Shown: in pieces, positions 1-8,206 of the stretch
Numbering within the stretch: position 1 is the stretch's first letter
Layout of the letters: each line of letters opens with the position of its first letter
NCBI GenBank assembly: GCA_045580645.1
Contig: JAZNOG010000016.1
Location: 1-29,191 of the forward strand
Length of the DNA: 29,191 nt
Direction of reading: 5' to 3'
DNA from: HGM10836 sp045580645
Lineage (GTDB): Bacteria; Bacillota_I; Bacilli_A; RF39; UBA660
Notes under the pieces: generated by a model
The model's input: only the letters and a program-made list of their open reading frames with translations
What the model was told of the DNA's origin: nothing
Database searches by the model: none
Translations under genes and position numbers: made by a program

Positions 1-243
1 GGTCTTATTGATAAAGTTATAGAAAAATTTGAAGATGATCCTTATTATGAAATAATAAAATTATATTATTTTGAAGGTAAGTCTTATGAGCAAATTGCAG
101 AGTATTATGATAATAAAAATAATAAAACATCAAGTGCTACAGCTACATCTACAATAAGTCGTAACAAAAATCGTTTAATCAATTCTATAAAGGTATTATT
201 ACTTCCTAACGAGTTTCTTTCAGAACTTTTAGGATACTATTGA
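1..243 (+). CDS. ArpU/sigma-like phage late transcription regulator, 3' part
   Basis: The frame is open from the window edge to a TGA at 241-243 and gives the last 80 residues. It contains a helix-turn-helix of sigma region 4 type: YYFEGKSYEQIAEYY, then a stretch with STISRNKNRLI, in which the second helix would be the DNA-recognition helix. Proteins of this kind (ArpU, RinA and related late activators) typically sit directly before the HNH/terminase genes and switch on the late operon. That position fits here, with a good promoter only 32 bases downstream. The N-terminus is cut off by the window, so the exact family is not certain. Confidence 0.7.
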   Translation, partial: GLIDKVIEKFEDDPYYEIIKLYYFEGKSYEQIAEYYDNKNNKTSSATATSTISRNKNRLINSIKVLLLPNEFLSELLGYY

Positions 244-274
244 CAAATGCAAAAACCACGAAAAAAGTGCGCTA

Positions 275-303
275 TTTACATAAGAAAAAAATAGTTATAT
301 ATT
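275..303 (+). promoter_or_regulatory. Probable late-operon promoter
   Basis: A -35 box TTTACA (275-280) and a -10 box TATATT (298-303) are separated by 17 bases, each one mismatch from the sigma-A consensus. It lies after the regulator stop and before the HNH gene, where a phage late promoter is expected. Confidence 0.6.
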
Positions 304-378
304 TGATATGATGAATTTATGATAAAAGTTATTAACAATAATTTAAAAGTTAATGACTTTTTCTTTTTGGAGGAACAA

Positions 379-696
379 ATGGCTAAATCATTTTCTAGAA
401 AATTTTATAATAGCAGCTTATGGATTAAAACTGCGAAAGCATATAAGAATAGCAAATATGGTCTTTGTGAGAAATGTGGAAAAGTAGGAGAAGAAGTTCA
501 TCATATTATTCCATTAACTCCTGATAATATCAATGATCCTAATATTACATTAAGTTGGGATAATTTAATGTTGTTATGTAGAAGTTGTCATGAGTTAATA
601 GAAGAAAAAGCAAAGCCAACTATTGATGGTATAGTCTTTACTCCAGATGGACAAATAATGGAGGTGCCAGAAAATGACATTGAGAATACATACTAG
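379..696 (+). CDS. HNH endonuclease of the packaging cassette
   Basis: The product is 105 aa. It carries a zinc-ribbon HNH fold: CxxC at residues 30-33, the His-His pair at 41-42, Asn62, and CxxCH at 67-71. The ATG at 379 is chosen because TTGGAGG (367-373) precedes it at good spacing. An upstream in-frame ATG at 319 lacks a ribosome site and would add 20 residues that do not look like the family. HNH proteins beside terS/terL are known to assist terminase cleavage at cos sites in HK97-type phages. This supports cos packaging here. Confidence 0.9.
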   Translation: MAKSFSRKFYNSSLWIKTAKAYKNSKYGLCEKCGKVGEEVHHIIPLTPDNINDPNITLSWDNLMLLCRSCHELIEEKAKPTIDGIVFTPDGQIMEVPENDIENTY

Positions 697-862
697 TAAT
701 GAAATAATTGATATTACCACTAAGGTTGGCATATCAGTTAAGGATATATTTCAACAATTAGATGAAGGCAATCTAGTAGTTATAGAAACCATATATGGTT
801 CAACATATATAATTAACTGTATTAACATAAATGCAATAGAAATATTAAATAATAATTTATAG
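674..862 (+). CDS. Small phage protein, unknown function
   Basis: The product is 62 aa. The ATG at 674 overlaps the end of the HNH gene by 23 bases and follows a GGAGGTG ribosome site. It begins MTLRIHTSNEIIDITTKVG and is predicted to be mostly beta strand with alternating hydrophobic residues, and it has no motif I recognise. Its place between HNH and terS suggests a role in packaging or simply co-transcription. The good ribosome site and the tight overlap argue that it is translated. Confidence 0.6.
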   Translation: MTLRIHTSNEIIDITTKVGISVKDIFQQLDEGNLVVIETIYGSTYIINCININAIEILNNNL

Positions 863-977
863 AAATAAATGCCCCCCTATTTCAAATAGAGAGGTGTTTT
901 TAATAAACCACGTTCGAAACCTTTTTAGACCCCAGAATCAGTTTTTTCATGTGAAGGGGGGTAAAGGAAGTGATAAA
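863..977 (+). other. Candidate cos/packaging site region
   Basis: This 115-base non-coding gap lies just before terS. It holds a C6 tract (872-877) and a G6 tract (956-961) that can pair (CCCCCCT with AGGGGGG), plus a GACCCCAG motif near 929-936. Such GC runs are rare in this AT-rich DNA. A cos site next to terS with an HNH gene nearby is the usual arrangement. The exact nick position cannot be read from the sequence. Confidence 0.4.
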
Positions 978-1346
978 ATGGAAGAAAAAATAGAAAAAAA
1001 GGATACGAAAGAGAAAAGAATTAAAAAAGAAATGCTAAAAATGAAGAAACTTTATAAAAGTTTAAGCAAGGAAAAAATGACTAAGATATCTGAGCTTATT
1101 TATAGAGCTTCTTTTTTATTAGTTATGGCTCAAGATATGGAACAAGAGATAATTAAGTGTGAAAGCTTTATAACAACAACAACTAATGCTAGTCAAAGTT
1201 TCATAAAATCCAATCCTTTATTAAAGGACTATAGAGACACAATAAAAACATATCAATCTATTTTAAAACAACTTGAAGATTTTACTAAAGATGAAATAGT
1301 AGAACTTCCGAAACCAGATGAATTAGATGATTGGTTGAGCAAATGA
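978..1346 (+). CDS. terS: Phage terminase small subunit, P27-like
   Basis: The product is 122 aa, highly charged and helical. It has a lysine-rich N-terminus and a C-terminal segment SNPLLKDYRDTIKTYQSI typical of the P27 small-terminase family. The small subunit recognises the packaging site and loads the large subunit. The ATG at 978 is preferred, with AAAGGAAG (962-969) as ribosome site; the reading frame runs open back to 894 but without a better start. The stop TGA overlaps the start of terL (ATGA), so the two are translationally coupled. Confidence 0.82.
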   Translation: MEEKIEKKDTKEKRIKKEMLKMKKLYKSLSKEKMTKISELIYRASFLLVMAQDMEQEIIKCESFITTTTNASQSFIKSNPLLKDYRDTIKTYQSILKQLEDFTKDEIVELPKPDELDDWLSK

Positions 1347-2998
1347 TGAATTATATTCAGGCATATTACAATTTAATTAAATCAAATAAAATAGTTGTTT
1401 CAAATAAAGTCAGATTGCAATTTGAAAAACTTGTTAATGAAATAAATAATCCAGGAACATATCATTTTGATTTAGAAAAAGCAAATAGACCCATTGAATT
1501 TATAGAAAAATTTTGTAAACATTCTAAGGGACAATGGGCTGGCAAAAATGTAATTTTAGATTTATGGCAAAAAGCGATAATTCAAAGTGTTTTTGGTTTT
1601 GTTGATGATAAAGGTTTCAGAAGATATAGAGAAGTATTAGTAGTTGTAGCACGTAAAAATGGAAAATCTACATTATTAAGTGCTATTGCTTTGTATATGT
1701 TATTTGGTGATAAAGAAGGTGGTGCTCAAATATGTTGTGTAGCTTCAAAAAAGGATCAGGCTAAAATAGTTTTCAATGAAGCAAAAAATATGGTTTCACA
1801 AAGTCCTATATTAAGCAAACATATAAAACCCAGAAAAAGTGATCTATATTTTTCAAGAACATTTAGTTATTTTGAACCACTTTCAAGTGATTCAAATACC
1901 TTGGATGGTTTAAATATGCATTGTGGAATTATAGATGAATTACATTCAATAAAAGATAGAAATATTTATGATGTATCTAAACAAAGTATGAGTTCTAGAC
2001 AACAGCCAATTTTGTTTATGATAACAACCGCTGGTTTTGTTAGAGAAAATATTTATGATGATATTTATGAATATTCTGAAAATGTTTTAAATGGACTTAT
2101 TCCCGATGAAAGATTTTTAAGTTTTATTTATGAACTTGATAATCGCAAGGAATGGTCTAATCCAAATTGCTGGATGAAAGCAAATCCAGCACTTGGGACA
2201 ATAAAAGGAGTTAAAACATTAGAGGAATTAGTAGCAAGAGGAAAATCTGATGCTAAGTTTTTGCCAACTTTATTAACAAAAGATTTCAACATTCGCGAAA
2301 CTGGAACAGGCAGTTGGCTAACATTTGAAAATATTAACAATACTAAAACATTTGATATTAGCAAACATAAAAATGTTTATGCAATTGGTGGTGTTGATTT
2401 AAGTTCTGTAGGAGATTTAACTTGCGCAACTATAATTTATAAATATCATAATGAATGGTATTGTCAACAAATGTATTTTATACCTGAGGAGGTTGCTGAA
2501 CAAAAAGAAAGGGAAGATAAGGTTCCATATAGAATTTGGGAAAAACAAGGATTTATTAGATTTTGTAGAGGCAACAAAGTAATTGAAAGTGATGTAACAG
2601 AATGGTTTAAAGAATTAAGAGATAAATATTCAATTTATACATTATGGATTGGTTATGATCCTTGGGGTGCTAATCTTTGGGTTGAAGAAATGAAAAAAAA
2701 TGCCTTTACCATGGAAGAGGTAAGACAAGGGGCTAAAACAATGAGTAATCCGATGAAACAATTAGCCTGCGAATTAAGTTCAAAAAATATTAACTATAAT
2801 AATAATCCTATTCTAAAATGGTGTTTGACAAATACACAGGTTGAAATAGATAAAAATGAAAATATTAGACCAGTAAAAGGAAAGAATAAAAAACAACGCA
2901 TTGATGGAGCAGTTGCTTTGATTGATGCGTTTGTTGTATTACATAATCATTATGAAGATTATTTAACAATGACAAGTATTACAGATGAGGAGGTATGA
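1343..2998 (+). CDS. terL: Phage terminase large subunit, packaging ATPase/nuclease
   Basis: The product is 551 aa from the ATG at 1343, which overlaps the terS stop. The N-terminal ATPase has a Walker A-type loop ARKNGKS (about residues 103-109) and a Walker B CGIIDELH (about 194-201). The C-terminal RNase H-like nuclease shows acidic stretches GGVDLSSVGD and IGYDPWG and the final RIDGAVALIDA, which carry the expected metal-binding aspartates. This is the Terminase_1 (HK97-type) family. It drives DNA into the prohead and cuts genome ends. Length and motifs are intact. A TTG at 1331 in the same frame has no ribosome site and was not used. Confidence 0.97.
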   Translation: MMNYIQAYYNLIKSNKIVVSNKVRLQFEKLVNEINNPGTYHFDLEKANRPIEFIEKFCKHSKGQWAGKNVILDLWQKAIIQSVFGFVDDKGFRRYREVLVVVARKNGKSTLLSAIALYMLFGDKEGGAQICCVASKKDQAKIVFNEAKNMVSQSPILSKHIKPRKSDLYFSRTFSYFEPLSSDSNTLDGLNMHCGIIDELHSIKDRNIYDVSKQSMSSRQQPILFMITTAGFVRENIYDDIYEYSENVLNGLIPDERFLSFIYELDNRKEWSNPNCWMKANPALGTIKGVKTLEELVARGKSDAKFLPTLLTKDFNIRETGTGSWLTFENINNTKTFDISKHKNVYAIGGVDLSSVGDLTCATIIYKYHNEWYCQQMYFIPEEVAEQKEREDKVPYRIWEKQGFIRFCRGNKVIESDVTEWFKELRDKYSIYTLWIGYDPWGANLWVEEMKKNAFTMEEVRQGAKTMSNPMKQLACELSSKNINYNNNPILKWCLTNTQVEIDKNENIRPVKGKNKKQRIDGAVALIDAFVVLHNHYEDYLTMTSITDEEV

Positions 2999-2999
2999 A

Positions 3000-4172
3000 A
3001 TGGGAATTTTTACAAGAAACAAAAATTATAACAAAAATGAATCAAAATATTTAACTAATTATTTTAAAGTAATAACAGGATATACACCAATTTTTTCTAC
3101 ATATTCTGGTGGGATATATGAAATGGGATTAACAAGAAGTGCAATTCATTCTATTGCTACGCATTGTTCAAAATTAAACCCAATTATTCATGGAAATTAT
3201 AAACATAAAAAACTGTCTAAGTTATTAGCGACAAAACCTAATCATTTAATGACAACACAACAATTTTTAGAAAAATTATTTACTATTCTCTTATGTGAAA
3301 ATAATGCTTTTATTGTTCCGATTTATAGTGACGAAACAGCTACAGAAATAATAGGATTATATCCCGTTCGTTCGGAAGGTGCAAGTATTATAAATGGACC
3401 TGAAAATATAGATTATTTAAGATATAAAATTGGTAATAAATATTATGCTATAGAATATAACAGAGTTGGACATTTAAGAAAACATTTTTATAAAAAAGAA
3501 TATATTGCAGAAGATAATTATCCTTTAAACCCAACCATGGATTTATTAGATACGCAGAATCAAGGAATAAAAGAAGGAATTAAAAAGAGTGCATCAATTA
3601 GATTTTTAGCTAGATTAGCGAATACTATAAATCCAGAACACTTAAAAAAAGAACGTAAAGCATTAACTGAAGCAAATTTAGGAACTGATAATAATGGCGG
3701 TATTATGATTTTTGACAATAAATATGCTGAAGTTAAAGAAATTGCAAGTAAGCCATTTATTGTTGATTCTGAACAAATGAATCATATTAAAAATAATGTA
3801 TTCGATTATTTTCATATTAGTGAATCTATAATTCAAAATAAAGCCAATGAAGATGAATGGAACGCTTTTTACGAGGGTGTTATAGAACCTTTAGCATTAC
3901 AATTAGGTCAAGTATTAACTAATATGTTAATGGAAAATAAGGATATTGAAAAAGGATATGGTGTTATTTTTGAAAGTTCTAGGTTACAATTTGCTAGCAA
4001 TAAAACAAAATTAGAATTTGTTACGCAAATGTTCGATAGAGGACAAATAACTACAAATCAAGCTTTAAGTGTATTTAATCTGCCACCAGTTAAAGATGGC
4101 GATAAAAGATTTATAAGAAAAGAATATACAGAGGTTGAAAATTTAGACAAGGAGGTGATCAATAATGAATAA
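3000..4172 (+). CDS. Phage portal protein, HK97 family
   Basis: The product is 390 aa. The ATG at 3000 is chosen because GAGGAGG (2988-2993) lies just upstream; an earlier ATG at 2985 would include that ribosome site in the coding region. The sequence pattern is that of Phage_portal: an early GGIYEMGLTRSAIHSIATHCSK segment, a central stem region with DYFHISESIIQ, and a C-terminal helix with GQITTNQALSVFNLPPV. Portal forms the dodecameric ring at one capsid vertex through which DNA passes. It lies between terL and the protease, as expected. Confidence 0.93.
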   Translation: MGIFTRNKNYNKNESKYLTNYFKVITGYTPIFSTYSGGIYEMGLTRSAIHSIATHCSKLNPIIHGNYKHKKLSKLLATKPNHLMTTQQFLEKLFTILLCENNAFIVPIYSDETATEIIGLYPVRSEGASIINGPENIDYLRYKIGNKYYAIEYNRVGHLRKHFYKKEYIAEDNYPLNPTMDLLDTQNQGIKEGIKKSASIRFLARLANTINPEHLKKERKALTEANLGTDNNGGIMIFDNKYAEVKEIASKPFIVDSEQMNHIKNNVFDYFHISESIIQNKANEDEWNAFYEGVIEPLALQLGQVLTNMLMENKDIEKGYGVIFESSRLQFASNKTKLEFVTQMFDRGQITTNQALSVFNLPPVKDGDKRFIRKEYTEVENLDKEVINNE

Positions 4173-4323
4173 TCAAACAGATGTAAAAACTGAAGAAAAG
4201 GGTATAAAAAGAATAGCGTGTAAAGAATATCATTCTAAAAAATATTTTGAAAGATTAAAAGCAACAACTTATAAAAATGAAAAAGTTGTTTTTATTTTAC
4301 CTAATGGGAAGGAGTATAAATGA
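4165..4323 (+). CDS. Small basic phage protein (52 aa), unknown
   Basis: The ATG at 4165 lies inside the last codons of the portal gene and is preceded by a near-perfect AAGGAGGTG ribosome site (4149-4157) at 7-base spacing. The product begins MNNQTDVKTEEKGIKRIACK and ends FILPNGKEYK. It is basic and has no known motif. The stop TGA overlaps the ATG of the prohead protease gene, so it is likely coupled to it. The strong ribosome site and tight fit on both sides make it a real gene despite its size. Its function is unknown; a scaffold or protease cofactor role would be speculation. Confidence 0.75.
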   Translation: MNNQTDVKTEEKGIKRIACKEYHSKKYFERLKATTYKNEKVVFILPNGKEYK

Positions 4324-4931
4324 TGAACGAAAAAAAAGAGGTTAGATTTTTTGCTCAAAATATAAATGTAAGAAATGAAAATGATAATCCAAATGAAATG
4401 ATTGTTGAAGGATATGCTGTTGTATTTGATTCTCCAGCGACACACTTTGGTTTTACTGAAATTATAAAAAAAGGTGCACTGGACAATTGTAATATGAAAG
4501 ATGTCCCTCTTAAATACAATCATGATGATAGCCATTTAATATTAGCTAGAACAAGAAATAAATCACTAGAACTAATGGTTGATGATATTGGATTAAAAAT
4601 AAGAGCAAAATTGATAGATACTACATCTAATGTAGATATTTATAAATCATTAAAGGCAGGACTTTTAGATAAAATGAGTTTTGCTTTTACTGTATCTGAT
4701 GAAGATTATGATTATAATACAGATACAAGAACAATCAAAGGTATCGACTGTTTGTATGATGTAAGTGTTGTGGATACTCCATTTTATGATACAACAGAGA
4801 TATATGCTCGAGCTTTAAATACACTGGATAGTGGAAAAAAGAAGTTGGATAACTTAAGAGCAAAAAAGGAACTTAAGAAAAGAAAGTTGCTTTTAGCATT
4901 GAAAGTCAAAGAAATTAAAGGAGGAATATAA
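4320..4931 (+). CDS. Prohead maturation serine protease (HK97 gp4-like)
   Basis: The product is 203 aa (201-203 depending on which of the tandem ATGs is used). It shows the U35/S78 family layout: an early EGYAVVFDSPA strand, the catalytic histidine in LKYNHDDSHL, the catalytic serine in LLDKMSFAFTV, and the conserved DVSVVDTPFYDTTEIYAR near the C-terminus. The last 30 residues are a Lys/Leu-rich tail. The enzyme degrades the capsid delta domain after prohead assembly. It is immediately followed by the capsid gene, its substrate. Confidence 0.93.
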   Translation: MMNEKKEVRFFAQNINVRNENDNPNEMIVEGYAVVFDSPATHFGFTEIIKKGALDNCNMKDVPLKYNHDDSHLILARTRNKSLELMVDDIGLKIRAKLIDTTSNVDIYKSLKAGLLDKMSFAFTVSDEDYDYNTDTRTIKGIDCLYDVSVVDTPFYDTTEIYARALNTLDSGKKKLDNLRAKKELKKRKLLLALKVKEIKGGI

Positions 4932-4932
4932 A

Positions 4933-6069
4933 ATGACTTTAGAAGAAATTAAGGCAGCGCTTCAAGAAATAATTGATAAACTTGCAAGTGATGAAGAATT
5001 AACAGAAGAAGAAATTCAAGAATTAGAGGAAAAAGCAAATCAATTAGAAACAGAAAAAAGAACTCTAATGGAAAGAACTGAAAAGAGAAATAATACTCTT
5101 GAAAAAATCAAAAGTGGTATGGTTGGAAAAGAATTAGAAAAATTCGAAGAAAGAAAGGAAGAAGATAATATGAATCAAACTGAATATAGGAGTGCATATT
5201 TTAAAAATTTATTAGGGAGAACATTAACAGAAACAGAACAAAGAGCATTTGATGCTGCTGGAGCACAAGCAGTTATTCCGACTGAAACAGCAGATGAAAT
5301 AATTAAAAAAGTTATATCATTAGCTCCAGTATTAGAAGATATAACATTATTACATGCAAAAGGAAATATAAAATTTGCTGTTGAAGGGACTAAAGTTGAT
5401 GGTGCTATTCACCAAGAAAATACTACAATTACAGCTGATGCCGATACACTAGTAACTGTATCATTAGCTGGATATGAAGTAACTAAATTAGTTCAAGTTT
5501 CAAAAACTGTTGAAACTATGAGTGTTGATATGTTCGAATCATGGCTAATTGATATGATAGCAGAAATGTTAGCATCTAAACTAGAAAACTTAGTTTATAA
5601 TGGAAGCGGACAAGGTGAAGCAAAAGGTATTTTAACTGAAACATATACTAGTGGAACAAATATGATAGAAGTTGGTGCTTCTGCAAATCTATCTGCTCAA
5701 AATGTAAGAGATTTAATTGCATTATTACCAGCTGGTTATGATGCAAATGCAAAATTTGCTATGAATAAAAAGACATTATTTAATTCGTTTATGGGACTAC
5801 AAGATAATGCTAAACATGATCTTGTTAAAGTTGAAGGAAATAAATATTTTATTTATGGTTACCCAGTTAGAATTAGTGCAAAAATTGCAGACAATGTAGC
5901 AATATTAGGAGATTTCAAAAAATATGTTGGTAACTTAAGTGAAGATATCAATATAATTAAAGACTTTGATATCAACACTAATTCCAATAAATATCTTGGA
6001 AGTTGTGTATTTGATGGAAAAACTGCTCTAACTGAAGCATTTGTAAAATTAGGTAAAGCAACTGAATAA
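4933..6069 (+). CDS. Major capsid protein, HK97 fold
   Basis: The product is 378 aa. Residues 1 to about 78 are a Glu/Lys-rich coiled coil, the delta (scaffolding) domain. The HK97-fold body starts near residue 82 (QTEYRSAYFKNLLGR). The C-terminal half has KFAMNKKTLFN and the P-domain/A-domain pattern ending in GDFKKYVGN. The delta domain would be removed by the adjacent protease. The ATG at 4933 follows GGAGG at good spacing. A second in-frame ATG at 5170 (residue 80), with an AAAGGAAG-like site before it, falls at the expected end of the delta domain. Confidence 0.96.
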   Translation: MTLEEIKAALQEIIDKLASDEELTEEEIQELEEKANQLETEKRTLMERTEKRNNTLEKIKSGMVGKELEKFEERKEEDNMNQTEYRSAYFKNLLGRTLTETEQRAFDAAGAQAVIPTETADEIIKKVISLAPVLEDITLLHAKGNIKFAVEGTKVDGAIHQENTTITADADTLVTVSLAGYEVTKLVQVSKTVETMSVDMFESWLIDMIAEMLASKLENLVYNGSGQGEAKGILTETYTSGTNMIEVGASANLSAQNVRDLIALLPAGYDANAKFAMNKKTLFNSFMGLQDNAKHDLVKVEGNKYFIYGYPVRISAKIADNVAILGDFKKYVGNLSEDINIIKDFDINTNSNKYLGSCVFDGKTALTEAFVKLGKATE

Positions 6070-6089
6070 TAAATTAGGAGGTAAAGGCG

Positions 6090-6392
6090 ATGCTTAATAC
6101 TATTAAAGCAAGTTTAAGAATCAATCCTTCAATTTCAGCTTATGATGATGAAATAAAAGATTTAATTGAGGCGTGCAAGTTAGATTTAAAAATCTCTGGC
6201 ATCGCCTCTTCTTTAATTAAAAAATCAGATCCTTTAATTCGCCAAGCAATTATAACTTATTGTAAAGCATATTTTGGTTATGATAATCCTGATTCAGAAA
6301 AATTTAAGGAAAGTTATAATTTGTTAAAACAACATTTAGCAATTGTTTACAATGCTGATGATGAAATATTAAAAAAACTATTAGAGGAGTAA
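6090..6392 (+). CDS. Head-tail connector protein, gp6-like (adaptor)
   Basis: The product is 100 aa and all-helical, with the pattern LKASLRI..YDDEIKDLIEACKLDL and the later DPLIRQAIITYCKAYFGY that marks the gp6/gp15-like DNA-packaging connector family. It forms a ring below the portal. AGGAGG at 6076-6081 precedes the ATG. Its position after the capsid gene is the normal one. Confidence 0.85.
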   Translation: MLNTIKASLRINPSISAYDDEIKDLIEACKLDLKISGIASSLIKKSDPLIRQAIITYCKAYFGYDNPDSEKFKESYNLLKQHLAIVYNADDEILKKLLEE

Positions 6393-6398
6393 AATATT

Positions 6399-6704
6399 AT
6401 GTATTTCAAGGATGTAGGTTATCTATGCATTGAAAATAAAATTTTGGATAAACATAATAGACCTAAAATTAGTTATACAGAAGAACAAGTTTATTGCAAC
6501 ATTAAGTCTATTGGTTTAACCGAATTTTATCAAGCACAAAGTGTTGGATTAAAGCCAGAATTAAAAATTGAAATTCGTTTTGCAAATTTAGATGGTGTTA
6601 CACATTTTAAATATAATGACAAATTATATAAAATTATTAGAACTAATAAAAAAGAGGATTTGGTAGAATTAGTAATTACTTCTACAATTATCAATAATGT
6701 CTGA
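6399..6704 (+). CDS. Head closure / head-tail joining protein
   Basis: The product is 101 aa and beta-rich, of the size and position of the phage head-tail adaptor/stopper (SPP1 gp16-like) proteins. The segment EEQVYCNIKSIGLTEFYQAQ and the later LYKIIRTNKKEDLVEL fit the family pattern, in which a short beta barrel closes the portal channel. The assignment rests on weak sequence similarity and strong gene order. A GAGGAG site precedes the ATG, and the 3' end overlaps the next gene by 8 bases. Confidence 0.72.
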   Translation: MYFKDVGYLCIENKILDKHNRPKISYTEEQVYCNIKSIGLTEFYQAQSVGLKPELKIEIRFANLDGVTHFKYNDKLYKIIRTNKKEDLVELVITSTIINNV

Positions 6705-7251
6705 GGCAAAAATTGAATTTATAGATACATCAAAAGAATGTATTGATTTGATGAGAAAATATGCTAAAGAAGGATTAAAGGCAAGCGGTAAAGTAATTAC
6801 AAAAATTTTAAAAGATGATATTAAATCTAATCATTATAAAACAGGTGGTCTTTATAAATCTATAGTTGCTTGGGCAAAAATAGATTATAAAACAGGGCAA
6901 CCATATATGGAAGTTGGTTATAGATCAAGAAAACAAATGAAAAAAAGAGGGGTTAAATATTATGTTAATCCTTGGTGGCTAGAATTTGGAATTGTTTCTC
7001 ATGAAATTTCAACTAAACAATTTAAAAAAAGTGGCAAATCAACTTACGAATTACATGATAATATGGGGAATAAATTTGGTTTTATAGTTCAGCATCCTGG
7101 TGTAAAAGGTAAAAATTTATTAAGAAATACTGTTTATAACAATATTAAAGAAATTAAAACAGCGCAGACTGAATCATTAGGAAAAATAACAGATTTAAAA
7201 GTAACAAAAGGGTTGGTTGTTGATTTGGGAGGAGATGAAGAAATTGATTGA
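6697..7251 (+). CDS. HK97 gp10-like head-tail/neck protein
   Basis: The product is 184 aa. It has the gp10 family layout: an N-terminal helix with LMRKYAKEGLKASGKVI, the DDIKSNHYKTGGLYKSI turn, and the C-terminal FIVQHPGVKGKNLLRNTV motif characteristic of this tail-component family. It probably acts at the head-tail joint. The ATG lies inside the end of the previous gene, so translation is coupled. Its own 3' end overlaps the following gene. Confidence 0.85.
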   Translation: MSEAKIEFIDTSKECIDLMRKYAKEGLKASGKVITKILKDDIKSNHYKTGGLYKSIVAWAKIDYKTGQPYMEVGYRSRKQMKKRGVKYYVNPWWLEFGIVSHEISTKQFKKSGKSTYELHDNMGNKFGFIVQHPGVKGKNLLRNTVYNNIKEIKTAQTESLGKITDLKVTKGLVVDLGGDEEID

Positions 7252-7603
7252 TAACTTTATTGAAAAACTTATAAATAAAATTAACGAGTATTATATTTGT
7301 TATTATGAAGAAGCACCAAATACTACTAGTTTTCCATATTTAATAATTCCAACTTTACAATTAAATCCATTAGATGATAACAGTTTTAGTAGTGTTTTTG
7401 ATATTGAAATTTATACAAATGAATTGTCCAATGTATCAGTTGAACAAATAATTGATGTATTAAGGGATAATCTTAATAATTACTTTTACAAAGACGAAAA
7501 TATTGGTTTTCATTTAGGTTTTGATAATCAGTTATTGATAAAATCCAATGAACAGGATTTATCTATTAGAAGAATTACATTTACTGCTCGAATTTTTAGA
7601 TAG
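7235..7603 (+). CDS. Tail terminator / tail completion protein
   Basis: The product is 122 aa from the ATG at 7235. That ATG is almost touching the GGGAGGAG ribosome site, so a TTG at 7244 with better spacing is an alternative start. The alpha/beta pattern with FPYLIIP and a central FDIEIYTNELSNV strand fits the tail-terminator (lambda gpU/SPP1 gp17-like) group. These proteins cap the tail tube and join it to the head. The assignment relies partly on its position between the gp10-like gene and the tail tube gene. Confidence 0.7.
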   Translation: MKKLIDNFIEKLINKINEYYICYYEEAPNTTSFPYLIIPTLQLNPLDDNSFSSVFDIEIYTNELSNVSVEQIIDVLRDNLNNYFYKDENIGFHLGFDNQLLIKSNEQDLSIRRITFTARIFR

Positions 7604-7613
7604 GAGGTAAAAT

Positions 7614-8177
7614 ATGAGCTTAGTTAGATTGACAGATGGTCAAACTGAAAAAATACAAATTGATGAGGGTATTGTTGTATTAAATTTAGGTTTAGAAACC
7701 GAAAGAATACTTGGACCTTGTCGTGGAGGTGTTGAGTTTACAGCAACACCAACAATTCGTGATATTGAGTATGATGGAAGAAAGGGCAAAACAAAAGGGC
7801 TTCAAGTTAAAGATGGAGAGGATGTAGCTTTAAAGGTTATTACTCTTAATTGCTCACAAGAAAATTTAGCACTAGCTATTCCTAATGCTGTAGTAGATTC
7901 ATCAACACAAAAAATAGAACAAGGAAGTTTTGGTGTAATAAAAGCATCTAATTATATTCCAGAAATTAGTGTTATTACTCAAACATTAGATGGAAAATAT
8001 AAAATATTAAATGTTAAAAATTTAATGCATGAAGGCGCTTTCACTTTTAAAGCAAACTCAAAATCAGAAAATGAACATAATTTAGAATTATTAGGTCATT
8101 ATGATTATGCAGATCCTGATAGTAAAATTTGGAGTATAGAAGATTCTGATACAAATCCTATTGCTACAGGAGAATAA
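7614..8177 (+). CDS. Major tail (tube) protein
   Basis: The product is 187 aa and beta-rich. The early VVLNLGLETERILGPCRGG and IRDIEYDGRKGKTKGLQVKD segments are typical of Firmicutes siphophage tail tube proteins, which polymerise into the DNA-conducting tube. It has a strong TAGGAGGT ribosome site. A hairpin resembling a terminator follows directly. This is common after the tube gene, whose product is needed in far more copies than the downstream tail proteins. Confidence 0.87.
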   Translation: MSLVRLTDGQTEKIQIDEGIVVLNLGLETERILGPCRGGVEFTATPTIRDIEYDGRKGKTKGLQVKDGEDVALKVITLNCSQENLALAIPNAVVDSSTQKIEQGSFGVIKASNYIPEISVITQTLDGKYKILNVKNLMHEGAFTFKANSKSENEHNLELLGHYDYADPDSKIWSIEDSDTNPIATGE

Positions 8178-8182
8178 AAAAT

Positions 8183-8206
8183 AAAAGAGGTTACTCTCTT
8201 TTTTAA
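8183..8206 (+). terminator. Intrinsic terminator-like hairpin after the tail tube gene
   Basis: AAAAGAG (8183-8189) pairs with CTCTTTT (8196-8202) and is followed by T residues. It would reduce readthrough from the tail tube gene into the chaperone and tape measure genes. The right arm is also part of a competing longer stem (8190-8242). Confidence 0.5.

Noticed and set aside
240..245. TTGACA as a perfect -35 box
   Set aside because: No acceptable -10 box occurs 16-18 bases downstream; the TTTACA/TATATT pair at 275-303 is better placed.
319..378. 20-residue N-terminal extension of the HNH protein
   Set aside because: The strong ribosome site TTGGAGG lies within it, so translation should start at 379.
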